Assembly: GCF_001428685.1 (NCBI RefSeq) | Contig: NZ_LMIK01000006.1 | Coordinates: 186,130 to 250,129 of the forward strand | Length of the DNA stretch: 64,000 bases | Direction: 5' to 3' | Source: Lysobacter sp. Root76 | Lineage (GTDB): Bacteria > Pseudomonadota > Gammaproteobacteria > Xanthomonadales > Xanthomonadaceae | Shown: positions 7,981 through 15,821 of the stretch, one piece after another | How positions within the stretch are numbered: position 1 is the first letter of the stretch | Layout of the letters: every line of letters starts with the position of its first letter | Notes under the pieces: generated by a model | What the model was told of the DNA's origin: nothing | The model's database searches: none | Seen by the model: the letters and a program-made list of their open reading frames with translations, nothing else | Made by a program: the position numbers and the translations under genes

Positions 7981-8436
7981 ATTCCGCATCGCTTGTGGAC
8001 GAAGCTCGTCGAGTTCTCTGTAGGAGCGGCGTAAGCCGCGATCGAACCCGCACACCGCGACGCGCGCATCAACCTGGGAGGGAGCTCAATCGCGGTTCAC
8101 GCCGCTCCCACAGGGGCGTGGGCGATTCCGCATCGCTTGTGGACGAAGCTCGTCGAGTTCTCTGTAGGAGCGGCGTAAGCCGCGATCGAACCCGCACACC
8201 GCGACGCGAGCATCAACCTGGGATGGAACTCAATCGCGGCTCACGCCGCTCCCACAGGGGCGGGGGCGATTCCGCATCGCTTGTGGACGAAGCTCGTCGA
8301 GCTCTCTGTAGGAGCGGCGTAAGCCGCGATCGAACCCGCACACCGCGGCGCGCGCATCAACCTGGGATGGAGCTCAATCGCGGCTGACGCCGCTCCCACA
8401 GGGGTTGTGGGCGATTCCGCATCGTTGTTCGGACGC
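7981..8436. repeat. 144-bp tandem repeat array, each unit with an inverted REP pair
   Basis: The string ATTCCGCATCG recurs at 7981, 8125, 8269 and 8414, giving three full units with 144-145 base spacing and the first few bases of a fourth. Every unit carries GTAGGAGCGGCGTAAGCCGC and, about 70 bases later, a complementary element ending in CCGCTCCCACAGG, so each could fold into a long cruciform. The units are almost identical, with scattered single-base changes. The array lies between the arsC remnant and intact arsC. Chance open frames across it are artefacts of the repeat. Confidence 0.9.
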
Positions 8437-8437
8437 G

Positions 8438-8788
8438 TTAGAGCAGGTCCAGCACCCGCTCCGGCGGTCGTCCGATCAAGGCGCGGCCGTTGTGCACGAA
8501 CACCGGACGTTCGATCAGCTGCGGGTGCGCGGCCATCGCCGCGATCAGGGCGTCGTCGTCCAGGGTGGGATCGTCGAGACCGAGCGCGGCGTAGGCGTCC
8601 TCGCCGCTGCGCAGCAGGGCACTCGCGGGCAGGTCGAGCAGGCGCAGCAGGTCGCGCAGTTCATCGGCATCGGGTGCGCTGTCGAGGTAGGCCACGATCC
8701 GCGGTTCGATGCCGTTTGCCTGCAGCAGTTCCAGCGCGGCGCGCGATTTCGAGCAGCGCGGGTTGTGGTAGAGGCGGGTGTCGCTCAT
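8438..8788 (-). CDS. arsC: Arsenate reductase, glutaredoxin-dependent ArsC family
   Basis: 116-residue cytoplasmic protein with the thioredoxin-like ArsC fold. The catalytic Cys12 is in NPRCSKSR, the CX3R form of the E. coli plasmid R773 ArsC class that uses glutathione and glutaredoxin. Later conserved pieces are RPVFVHNG and the Arg-containing GRPPE. It stands alone, with no arsB, acr3 or arsR in the window, so it could instead be a related YfgD-type protein. A partial duplicate of its 3' end lies at 7922-7978. Confidence 0.85.
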   Translation of the reverse strand: MSDTRLYHNPRCSKSRAALELLQANGIEPRIVAYLDSAPDADELRDLLRLLDLPASALLRSGEDAYAALGLDDPTLDDDALIAAMAAHPQLIERPVFVHNGRALIGRPPERVLDLL

Positions 8789-8865
8789 GGCGCGCTCCTG
8801 CAGGCTGTCGGCGCCGGCCTGGACGGGCCAAGCCGCACGGGTGGGTTATGGCTGGGTTCGGAGCA

Positions 8866-9003
8866 TCGAAGCTTCGAAAACCGGAACTCCAAACCCTAAG
8901 CTCGAACCCCGGGACTTTGAATGCGGGGACTTTGAACCCAGGCTCAGAACCACAGGGCCCCGAGTCGGGGCTCTGAAACCTGGGCCCGAAACCCGGGACC
9001 CGG
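8866..9003. repeat. Degenerate short-repeat intergenic stretch
   Basis: Between arsC and the tRNA lies a patchwork of near-repeats: GGGACTTTGAA occurs at 8911-8921 and 8926-8936, and variants of CCCGGGAC and CTCGAACC recur on both sides. I see no gene here. It resembles the GAATCCC-type degenerate intergenic repeats found again at 50.6 kb. Confidence 0.45.
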
Positions 9004-9007
9004 AAAA

Positions 9008-9037
9008 GACGAAGGCCGGCTTGCGCCGGCCTTCGTC
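9008..9037 (-). terminator. Rho-independent terminator of tRNA-Val
   Basis: A perfect 13-base stem (GACGAAGGCCGGC / GCCGGCCTTCGTC) with a four-base loop lies directly downstream of the tRNA on the minus strand and is followed there by CTTTTCC. Position and tail fit termination of the tRNA transcript. Confidence 0.85.
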
Positions 9038-9043
9038 CGTATC

Positions 9044-9118
9044 TGGTGGGCGGTACAAGTTTCGAACTTGTGACCCCTGCCGTGTGAAAGCAGTGCTCTA
9101 CCGCTGAGCTAACCGCCC
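9044..9118 (-). tRNA. tRNA-Val (anticodon CAC)
   Basis: On the minus strand the sequence folds as a full tRNA: acceptor GGGCGGT pairing with ACCGCCC, D arm GCTC-AGCGGTAG-AGC, anticodon stem CTGCT/GGCAG enclosing the loop TTCACAC (anticodon CAC), and a T loop TTCGAAC. The 3' CCA is encoded (9044-9046). It reads GUG, the abundant Val codon in this G+C-rich genome. Confidence 0.95.
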
Positions 9119-9191
9119 AAATACTTGGGCCGCAGATTGTAGGGGGCGGGCGCGGACTAGGCAAGCCTGGCCGTCGCGGCGCCCCTCCGGT

Positions 9192-10046
9192 TCATTCCAG
9201 CTGCGCGCGCGCGTAGGCCCCGTCCAGCGCCTCCATGGCGTCGATCGGCTTGAGTTTCGCGGCTTTTTCGTAGGCCGCGGCAGCCGCGTCCTCCTGCTTG
9301 TCGCCGTGCAGCAGCATCAGCACGTTGCCGTGTTCGATGTGGGCGATGGGCGAGTCCGGGGTCAGCTTGAGCGCGGTCTTGATGTGCTTGTCGGCCTCGG
9401 CGGCCTTGGCGCCGTAGGTCAGGCCGCCGATCATCGCGCCGACCTTGCCGATGATCTCGGCGTGGTACAGCGCCATCGCGGTGTGGGCTTCGGCGTGCTT
9501 GGGGGCGAGTTCGAGGGTCGTGTCGAGGGCGGCGCGGACCTTGCCGGCGATGCCGGCCTTGAGCGCCTTGGCGATGCTCAGGCCCTGGCTGTAGCGGCCC
9601 AGGGCGAACGCGTGGCGGTAATGGCTGTTGGCGTCGTCGGGCAGGGCCTTGACCGCGGCCTCGGCGAGTTTGGCGGCGTGCTCGTAGCGCTTGAGCTTCT
9701 CGTCGTCGTCGTCGACCAGATAGGTGGCGTGGATGCCCAGCGCCTTGACCGCGACCGAGGCGCCGGCCGGGCCCAGCGCTTCGCCGGCGTCGAAGGCGGC
9801 CTTGAAGTCGCCGCGATGGAAGGCGCGCCAGGCGTCCTGCAGGGCGGCGGCGAGCGCGTCGGCGTCCAGGCCCTTGGGCGCGGCTTTGCCCGCTTGCGCG
9901 ATCAGCGCGGCGGCGCGCTTGGCGTCCGGATAGGGTTCGGTGTCGCCGGCATGCAGCTTGGGCCAGGCTTTCTTGAGGGCGTCGCCGGCGTAGGCGTAGC
10001 CTTTGGCATCGTGCGGAAAAGCGGCCCAGGCGGATTTCGCGGCCAT
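9192..10046 (-). CDS. TPR-like helical-repeat protein, function unknown
   Basis: 284-residue Ala/Lys-rich protein without signal peptide or membrane segment. The second half shows tetratricopeptide-like periodicity (about residues 170-270), for example EAHTAMALYHAEIIGKVGA and the repeat ending AYEKAAKLKP, suggesting a scaffold for protein contacts. I start at the ATG at 10046, preceded by AAGGA, where the sequence becomes protein-like; the longer frame to 10205 adds an Arg/Pro/Cys-rich stretch. Divergent from the phasin-like gene at 10199, with about 150 bases between them. Confidence 0.75.
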   Translation of the reverse strand: MAAKSAWAAFPHDAKGYAYAGDALKKAWPKLHAGDTEPYPDAKRAAALIAQAGKAAPKGLDADALAAALQDAWRAFHRGDFKAAFDAGEALGPAGASVAVKALGIHATYLVDDDDEKLKRYEHAAKLAEAAVKALPDDANSHYRHAFALGRYSQGLSIAKALKAGIAGKVRAALDTTLELAPKHAEAHTAMALYHAEIIGKVGAMIGGLTYGAKAAEADKHIKTALKLTPDSPIAHIEHGNVLMLLHGDKQEDAAAAAYEKAAKLKPIDAMEALDGAYARAQLE

Positions 10047-10198
10047 CTGCGGTCCTTGTCGACAGGTCGGGAGCGCAGCATCCCGCCGCGGGCGGTGTTC
10101 TGGCAAGGGCCGGCACGGGCTAGTGTGATTGCTCCATGGGCCTTGGCCACAGTGGCGCTCGAGAAACCGGCCCTCCGGCCGGTCAGCGGAGCAGTCAG

Positions 10199-10612
10199 AT
10201 GGCAACCGTCAAACGCAAAACCCGCGCGGCGAAGCAGACCACGCTGCGCCACCTGTGGCTGGCCGGGCTCGGTCTGGTCTCGATCGCACGTCGCGGCAGC
10301 CTGGATGCGGCCGGCCGCGCGGTCGAGCGCGCCGATGCGCTGCAGCGCCGGGCGCAGAGATTCGTACGCGAAGCGCGCGGCAACGTGCGCGCGCAGCTGG
10401 ACAACGTACGCGGGCAGGTCGAGCCGCGGGTGGTGAAGTTCAGTGCCGAGGTCGAGACCCGTCTGGCGCCGGTGCTGGACAAGCTGGGCCTGAAGCCCAA
10501 GAGCCAGCGTCCGCTGCGCAAGGCGCGCAAGACCGCCAAGGCGGCGAAGAAGCCGGCGCCGGCGCGGCGCGCGGTGCGCAAGCCGGCCAAGCGTGCGGCC
10601 CGCAAGGGCTGA
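10199..10612 (+). CDS. Phasin-like protein with histone H1-like basic tail
   Basis: 137-residue protein. Residues about 15-100 form an amphipathic helix region beginning LRHLWLAGLGLVSIARRG, as in the phasin/PhaF family that coats polyhydroxyalkanoate granules; the C-terminal 35 residues are Lys/Ala/Pro/Arg-rich (AAKKPAPA-type) and could bind DNA, as the PhaF/AlgP tail does. The ATG at 10199 follows a GGAG. It is one of two such proteins in the window (see 15822), and a hairpin terminator follows at 10635. PHA synthase genes are not in the window, so granule association is inferred. Confidence 0.75.
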   Translation: MATVKRKTRAAKQTTLRHLWLAGLGLVSIARRGSLDAAGRAVERADALQRRAQRFVREARGNVRAQLDNVRGQVEPRVVKFSAEVETRLAPVLDKLGLKPKSQRPLRKARKTAKAAKKPAPARRAVRKPAKRAARKG

Positions 10613-10634
10613 GCGCGACCCGATCGGGAATGAA

Positions 10635-10660
10635 ACAAGGGCGCCGAATGGCGCCCTTGT
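10635..10660. terminator. Hairpin terminator
   Basis: ACAAGGGCGCC and GGCGCCCTTGT form a perfect 11-base stem with a GAAT loop, between the converging phasin-like gene and the small Cys-rich protein gene. No long T run follows on either strand, so the call rests on stem strength and position. Confidence 0.65.
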
Positions 10661-10712
10661 CTTGTGCGGCCCGGCACGGGGCGAGCCGGACCGCGCAGCC
10701 TCACGTCTGCGA

Positions 10713-10910
10713 TCAGGGGATCGGGCAGCCGTAGTTGCGCAGGCAACGGTAGTAGGCCAGTTCGCAGGCGGTTTCGTCGCCGCCGTTGTTCAGGCACTGG
10801 CCGTACTGCGCAGCGCAGTTGTTCGGCCGGCACACGGCCCAGGCGGCGCTGGAGCTGAGCATCAGGACGGCGGCGGCGAGCAGCACGGTCTTGCGGCGGA
10901 ATACGTTCAT
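10713..10910 (-). CDS. Small secreted six-cysteine protein (65 aa)
   Basis: A tiny exported protein. The ATG at 10910 has AAGGAG upstream and opens a classic signal peptide (Arg-Arg-Lys, hydrophobic core, SSAAWA cleavage region near residue 24). The mature part is only about 41 residues with six Cys, enough for three disulfides, plus an LAYYRCLRNYGC end. No family recognised; the compact, Cys-dense design is seen in small toxins, inhibitors and knottin-like peptides, but nothing shows which. Monocistronic. Confidence 0.7.
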   Translation of the reverse strand: MNVFRRKTVLLAAAVLMLSSSAAWAVCRPNNCAAQYGQCLNNGGDETACELAYYRCLRNYGCPIP

Positions 10911-11042
10911 GGGCACTCCTTTCCTTGGGGTGGGCGGGGACCTTCCCGCGCAGAGAACCCTAGACCCGGACACGATGTGAATTCGCGCGCTGCTGCGCGG
11001 TTTGCGTTGCTGCGCTACCGCAAGTCGTGGCAAGCCGGCGCT

Positions 11043-11299
11043 CGGGCAGGGGCGGCGTGAGCCCGCGACCGGGGTGTCCGGTTGAGGGCAGGGCATCGCC
11101 TGGGTGCGAGGCTATCGCGGCTTACGCCGCTCCCACAGCCGGGGCGGCGCTTCGCGTTGGGGTAGGAGCGGCGTAAGCCGCGACCGCGCGGCGCGGTCGC
11201 CTGCGCGGGCCGGTTCGTCGGGCATCGGAAGCGATCCGCACCGCCGGGTTTTCGTCGCGGCCGCCAGCGTTCGGTCGCGGCTTACGCCGCTCCTACCCC
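11043..11299. repeat. Cluster of GTAG/GTGG REP elements
   Basis: Four copies of the REP core lie in the 410-base gap between the small Cys-rich gene and the TetR gene: a degenerate copy near 11048, one in reverse orientation at about 11112-11137 (ending CTCCCACAG), one forward at 11162 (GTAGGAGCGG) and one reverse ending CTCCTACCCC at 11299. The last two form an inverted pair about 138 bases long. Nothing else is visible in the gap. Confidence 0.8.
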
Positions 11300-11319
11300 A
11301 GAGCCACGGCGACGGCGAC

Positions 11320-11946
11320 TCAGTCCAGGTAGGCCCGGGTCAGGGTGTTGAGGTGCAGGCGCTCGGCGTCGCGCAGGAACGGCGCCATCAGCATCATCAC
11401 CTGGACGATGCCGTCGCGGATCGCGGCGTGTTCGTCCTTGTCGCCGCGTGCGGAAGCGTAGTTGAGCCAGAAGGTCGCGATCACCAGCACATTGGTCGCG
11501 GTCGCGGCCAGTTCGTCGCCGGAGGCGCGCATCACCCCGGCCTGCGACAGGCCGCGCATGACCGTATGCGCCTGTTCGTCGGCGCGCTTGAGGATGCGGG
11601 CGAAGCGCAAGCGCAGGCGGCGGTTGCGGCTGAGGATCTCGACCAGGTCGCGGTACAGGAAGCGATAGTCCCAGATGCACTCGAACACCAGGTGCAGTTG
11701 CAGCCAGATGTCCTCGAGTCCGGGCAGGCGCCCCTGCGGCGCGGCGAGCGCGCCGTCCATGCGCTCTTCGTAGCGCGCGAACAGCTGCTCGATGATGTCG
11801 TCCTTGTTGCGGAAGTGGTAGTACAGATTGCCCGGGCTGATTTCCAGCTCGTCGGCGATATGGTTGGTGGTGACGTTGGGCTCGCCCTGGGCGTTGAACA
11901 TGGTCAACGCGGCGTCGAGGATGCGCTGGCGGGTCTGTTTGGCCAC
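11320..11946 (-). CDS. TetR-family regulator of the acyl-CoA reductase locus
   Basis: 208-residue repressor. The N-terminal helix-turn-helix is at about residues 8-52 (TTNHIADELEISPGNLYYHFRNK), and the ligand domain is rich in large hydrophobic residues (IWDYRFLYRDLVEIL), as in TetR proteins that sense acyl-CoA. It starts at GTG 11946 and lies 54 bases downstream of the acyl-CoA-binding-protein gene on the same strand, with the acyl-CoA reductase gene divergent from that pair. Context suggests control by long-chain acyl-CoA; this is inference. Confidence 0.85.
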   Translation of the reverse strand: MAKQTRQRILDAALTMFNAQGEPNVTTNHIADELEISPGNLYYHFRNKDDIIEQLFARYEERMDGALAAPQGRLPGLEDIWLQLHLVFECIWDYRFLYRDLVEILSRNRRLRLRFARILKRADEQAHTVMRGLSQAGVMRASGDELAATATNVLVIATFWLNYASARGDKDEHAAIRDGIVQVMMLMAPFLRDAERLHLNTLTRAYLD

Positions 11947-12000
11947 GGGATCAGCCCGCCCTGCAACGTAGCGCCGTCGGTCGGCGCGCCCCGCGCGGCA

Positions 12001-12258
12001 TCAGCCGCGCAGCTTCTTCACGAGGTCGACGTACTTCTTCATCGCCTCGTCCTGGCCGGTGCCCTTGAGCTTCGCCCAGGCCTCGTACTTGGCGGTGCCG
12101 ACGAAGTCGAAGAACCCCGGCTTGGGACCGGCGACGTCGCCCTCGGCGCCCTGTTTGTACAGCGCGTACAGGCGCAGCAGGGTGTCGTTATCGGGGCGCT
12201 CGGACAGCGCCTGCACATCCTTTGCGGCTTGCTCGAAACTCGACTTCAGATCGGACAT
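12001..12258 (-). CDS. Acyl-CoA-binding protein (ACBP)
   Basis: 85-residue cytoplasmic four-helix protein that binds long-chain acyl-CoA esters. The family features are clear: YALYKQGAEGD, the KPGFFDFVGTAKYEAW segment that lines the CoA pocket, and the C-terminal AMKKYVDLVKKL helix, at the usual family length (about 85-90). It starts at the ATG at 12258, 152 bases from the divergent fatty acyl-CoA reductase gene, so it probably delivers or buffers that enzyme's substrate. Confidence 0.93.
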   Translation of the reverse strand: MSDLKSSFEQAAKDVQALSERPDNDTLLRLYALYKQGAEGDVAGPKPGFFDFVGTAKYEAWAKLKGTGQDEAMKKYVDLVKKLRG

Positions 12259-12410
12259 GGTGTGCCCCTCCCGGCGACCAAGGTGATGGGGCATTACCGC
12301 ATGCACCGACGGGGTGGTCAATACGGAAGGGAATTGTTCGCCGGCCCGGGCTCTGGCAACGTAGGCGCATACCGCCGCCGTGCGGCCGACTTGGGGTCAA
12401 GGAGAGGGGC

Positions 12411-14399
12411 ATGAGTTATTTCGTTACCGGCGCTACCGGGTTCATCGGCCGATTCCTGGTCAGCAACCTGCTCAAGCGCAAGGGCACGATCCATGTGCTG
12501 GTGCGTAAGGATTCGCAGAAGAAGTTCGACGCCACCGCCAAAAAGATGGGCTGGGACCTGAAGCGGGTGATCCCGGTCTACGGCGACATGACCGCGGCCA
12601 AGTGCGGGCTCAGCGCCGCCCAGCTGCGCGCGCTCAACGGCAAGATCAAGCATTTCTTCCATCTGGCCGCGATCTACGACCTCACCGCCAGCGCCGAATC
12701 GCAGCGCGCGGCCAACATCGACGGCACCCAGCACGCGCTGGACCTGGCCGCGGCGATCGGCGCCGGCTGCTTCCACCACACCAGTTCGATCGCCGCCGCC
12801 GGCATGTACCAGGGCGTGTTCCGCGAGGACATGTTCGACGAGGCCGAGGGCCTGGACGATCCCTACCTGCGCACCAAGCACGATTCCGAGGGCCTGGTCC
12901 GGGCCGAGAAACGGGTCAAATGGCGCATCTACCGTCCGGGCATGGTGGTCGGCCATTCGCAGACCGGCGAGATGGACAAGATCGACGGCCCGTACTACTT
13001 CTTCACCTTCCTCAAGAAGCTGCGCGAAATGCTGCCGCCGTGGATGCCGACCCTGGGCATCGAGGGCGGGCGCATCAACATCATTCCGGTCGACTACGTG
13101 GTCGATGCGATGGACCACATCGCGCACAAGCCCAAGCTGGACGGCCATTGCTTCCACCTGACCGACCCGGAACCGCAGCGCGTCGGCGAGGTGCTCAACA
13201 CCTTCGCCCGCGCCGGCCATGCGCCGGAGATGACCATGCGCATCGACGCGCGCATGTTCGCCTTCGTGCCCTCGGGCATCCGCGGCGCGGTCGGCAACCT
13301 GCCGCCGGTCAAGCGCTTCATCGGCATGCTGCTGCGCGACTTCAAGATTCCCAAGGAGGTGATGAAGTTCATCACCTATCCGACCCGCTTCGACAACCGC
13401 GAGACCGAACGCGCGCTGCGCGGCAGCGGGATCAAGGTGCCGCACCTGGACGGCTACGCCTGGCGCCTGTGGGACTACTGGGAACGCCACCTGGACCCGG
13501 ACCTGTTCATCGACCGCACCCTCAAGGGCAAGGTCCGCAACAAGGTCGTGGTGATCACCGGCGGCTCCTCGGGCATCGGCCTGGCGACCGCGGAGAAGGT
13601 GGCCGCGGCCGGCGCGATCACGGTCATCGTCGCGCGCGGCGAGGAAGAACTGTTCAAGGCCCGCGACGCGATGAAGGCGGCCGGCGGCAAGGTCTTCGCC
13701 TACACCGCGGACCTGGCCGACATGGCCGACTGCGACCGCCTGGTCAAGCAGATCCTGGGCGAGCACGGCCACGTCGACATCCTGGTCAACAACGCCGGCC
13801 GTTCGATCCGCCGTTCGATCGAACTCAGCTACGACCGCTTCCACGATTTCGAACGCACCATGCAGCTCAACTATTTCGGCAGCCTGCGCCTGATCATGGG
13901 CTTCATGCCGAAGATGACCGAGCGCCGCAAAGGCCACATCATCAACATCTCCTCGATCGGCGTGCTGGCCAATTCGCCGCGCTTCTCGGCCTACGTGGCC
14001 AGCAAGGCGGCGCTGGACGCGTTCAGCCGCTGCGCCCAGGGCGAGCTGTCGGGCAAGGGCATCAGCTTCACCACCATCAACATGCCGCTGGTGAAGACGC
14101 CGATGATCGCGCCGACCAAGATGTACGACAGCATCCCGACCCTGAGCCCGGACGAAGCCGCCGACCTGGTGGTCAAGGGCATCATCGAGCGGCCGAGCCG
14201 GATCGCCACGCGCCTGGGCATCTTCGCCTCGGTGGTCAACGCGCTGGCGCCCAAGGCCTACGAGGTGGTGATGAGCACCGCCTTCGAGCTGTTCCCGGAC
14301 TCAGCCGCGGCCAAGGGCGACCGCAAGGGGCTGAAGGACGAGCACGCCAGCAACGAGCAGATCGCGTTCGCGGCGCTGATGCGCGGCGTGCACTGGTAG
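12411..14399 (+). CDS. Two-domain fatty acyl-CoA reductase (FarA/Maqu_2507 type)
   Basis: 662-residue fusion of two Rossmann domains. Residues 1-370 are an extended short-chain-dehydrogenase/thioester-reductase domain (GATGFIGR at 7-14, catalytic Tyr152 and Lys156 in YLRTK). Residues 375-662 are a classical SDR (TGGSSGIG 383-390, NNAG 460-463, Ser near 514, YVASK with Tyr528 and Lys532). From memory, length and many segments (RIYRPGM, FHDFERTMQLNYFG, NMPLVKTPMIAPTK) agree closely with the Marinobacter enzyme that reduces fatty acyl-CoA to aldehyde and alcohol. ATG 12411 follows AAGGAGAGG. Neighbours are ACBP and TetR. A strong terminator follows. Confidence 0.85.
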   Translation: MSYFVTGATGFIGRFLVSNLLKRKGTIHVLVRKDSQKKFDATAKKMGWDLKRVIPVYGDMTAAKCGLSAAQLRALNGKIKHFFHLAAIYDLTASAESQRAANIDGTQHALDLAAAIGAGCFHHTSSIAAAGMYQGVFREDMFDEAEGLDDPYLRTKHDSEGLVRAEKRVKWRIYRPGMVVGHSQTGEMDKIDGPYYFFTFLKKLREMLPPWMPTLGIEGGRINIIPVDYVVDAMDHIAHKPKLDGHCFHLTDPEPQRVGEVLNTFARAGHAPEMTMRIDARMFAFVPSGIRGAVGNLPPVKRFIGMLLRDFKIPKEVMKFITYPTRFDNRETERALRGSGIKVPHLDGYAWRLWDYWERHLDPDLFIDRTLKGKVRNKVVVITGGSSGIGLATAEKVAAAGAITVIVARGEEELFKARDAMKAAGGKVFAYTADLADMADCDRLVKQILGEHGHVDILVNNAGRSIRRSIELSYDRFHDFERTMQLNYFGSLRLIMGFMPKMTERRKGHIINISSIGVLANSPRFSAYVASKAALDAFSRCAQGELSGKGISFTTINMPLVKTPMIAPTKMYDSIPTLSPDEAADLVVKGIIERPSRIATRLGIFASVVNALAPKAYEVVMSTAFELFPDSAAAKGDRKGLKDEHASNEQIAFAALMRGVHW

Positions 14400-14422
14400 G
14401 CGCGCAGCGGCATGCCGTCATG

Positions 14423-14455
14423 GAATCGGCCGCCTTGCGCGGCCGATTCTTTTTG
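14423..14455 (+). terminator. Rho-independent terminator after acyl-CoA reductase
   Basis: GAATCGGCCGC (14423-14433) pairs with GCGGCCGATTC (14439-14449) around a CTTGC loop, followed at once by TTTTT. A textbook terminator 24 bases after the stop codon. Confidence 0.92.
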
Positions 14456-14570
14456 GGGCTAGGCTCGAAGCGGGGGGAGGCCTTCTTGGACAGAAACCCG
14501 GCGGATGCGATGCCGTTCGCCGCGCTCACCGCATCCTAGGTGGGCCTGAAGCGGCCTCGCCGGCCATTCC

Positions 14571-15515
14571 TCAATAGGTCCGGCACTGCAGGAAGCGCAC
14601 TCGCTTGCCGCTGCCCGGCGGCGGCTGCAATTGCAGGCGCGAGGAGCGCAGGAAGGGGTAGCGCTCCAGGATCGAGCAGATTTCCTTGACGTCGGCATCG
14701 TCGTCCTCGCGCAACTGGTACACCACCATGGTCGAGGAGGTCGACCACAGCGCGCGTTCCACGTTCGGCAGCGACGAGATCATGCGCATCACTTCGGCGC
14801 GTTCGTACTGTTCGCGGTTCGGGTCGGCCGGTGCGGCCGCGATCAATGCCGGCTCGGCGATGGCGCCGCGCGGCGGTGCCGTGTCGGTCGCGGCGACCTG
14901 CGCGGCCTCGACGTCGCGCCGCGGTTCCGGCAGCAGCAGGCTGACCGCCGCGCCCAGCACGACCGCGGCCGCCCAGCCGAACAGGGTCTCGCGCTGCACC
15001 TGCTTGCGCGCGCTCGCGGCCAGGTCGTCGCGCAGCGATTCGGGCAGCAGCGGACGCACCAGCGCCCACAGCGCGGGGCCGTCGTAACGCTCCAGTTCGA
15101 TTCCGCGCACTTCCGCGGCCGCGATCCGGCCCGGCGTCGCCAGCACGCCGCCGCTGGCGCCGGCGAAGCGCACCGCGTTGGCGAACTCGGCGACCACCGC
15201 CGAACTCACCCGGTAATCGGCATGGCCCTGCTTACAGGACAGCAGCCAGGGCCGGCCGTCGCGTTGCAGGCGCAGTTCTTCCGGCTGACTGCCGCGTTCC
15301 AGGCTCTGTTCGACCGATTCGAGCTCGAAGCCGCGCGGCTGCAGGGCTTCCACGACCAGGCGCGAGAATTCGCGCCAGCGCATGGTCGCCAAGGCTTCGA
15401 TGCCGGCCATGGTCTCGGCGCGGCGACGGCGGTACAGCCACAGATAGGCCGAGATCGCACCGCCGGCCACCAGGGCGACGAAGAGCGCGGTCAGCAGCGA
15501 AACACCATTGGACAT
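14571..15515 (-). CDS. Membrane-anchored Mrr/restriction-endonuclease-like protein
   Basis: 314 residues. An N-terminal membrane helix (about 5-27) is followed by a domain resembling Mrr-cat nucleases (residues about 45-135: MRWREFSRLVVEAL, then EELRLQRDGRPWLLSCKQG, then GGVLATPG). In this fold the usual catalytic set is D...QxK; here Glu80 sits at the Asp position and SCK replaces QCK, so activity is doubtful though Lys95 remains. A second hydrophobic helix lies near 178-196, and an unrelated C-terminal region ends with a Cys-containing basic stretch. No methylase is adjacent. Role unknown. Confidence 0.7.
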   Translation of the reverse strand: MSNGVSLLTALFVALVAGGAISAYLWLYRRRRAETMAGIEALATMRWREFSRLVVEALQPRGFELESVEQSLERGSQPEELRLQRDGRPWLLSCKQGHADYRVSSAVVAEFANAVRFAGASGGVLATPGRIAAAEVRGIELERYDGPALWALVRPLLPESLRDDLAASARKQVQRETLFGWAAAVVLGAAVSLLLPEPRRDVEAAQVAATDTAPPRGAIAEPALIAAAPADPNREQYERAEVMRMISSLPNVERALWSTSSTMVVYQLREDDDADVKEICSILERYPFLRSSRLQLQPPPGSGKRVRFLQCRTY

Positions 15516-15670
15516 GCGGGCCCCAGGCCGGATGTGAGGCGCAAAATATACGCCACTCGGCGCGGCCTGCTGCGGCTTTGGCTCACGCTATGCGCGCGCA
15601 AGCGGGTCGCGGACGCGGATCGACGCCGGTTTCCACAGAAACGCGGACGCCCGCGGCCGGCGGACAAAGA

Positions 15671-15732
15671 AAGCCCGCCAGTCCGAAACCGTAAGGGGAG
15701 GGGAGCATACGGAGCGACGGACTGGCGGGCTT
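15671..15732 (-). terminator. Long-loop hairpin, probable terminator of the phasin gene
   Basis: AAGCCCGCCAGTCCG (15671-15685) and its exact complement (15718-15732) make a 15-base stem around a 32-base loop that holds a second short stem, CCGTA/TACGG, closing an AGGGGAGGGG run. On the minus strand the stem is followed by TCTTTGT, so it can end the phasin transcript from 15822. The large structured loop is unusual for a plain terminator. The rest of this 306-base gap holds nothing assignable. Confidence 0.6.
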
Positions 15733-15821
15733 AGCGGCTCGCGCGGCCTGGGGGCGGCGCGAATTGAGCGGTGTGTTGCGGGTGCTGCGACCGGGCGGCG
15801 GACCGCCCGGCGATGACGGAC

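Noticed and set aside
7974-8387. Repetitive 137-residue open frame
   Set aside because: It only reflects three copies of the 144-bp repeat, whose length is a multiple of three; no ribosome site, and the repeat is palindromic non-coding DNA.
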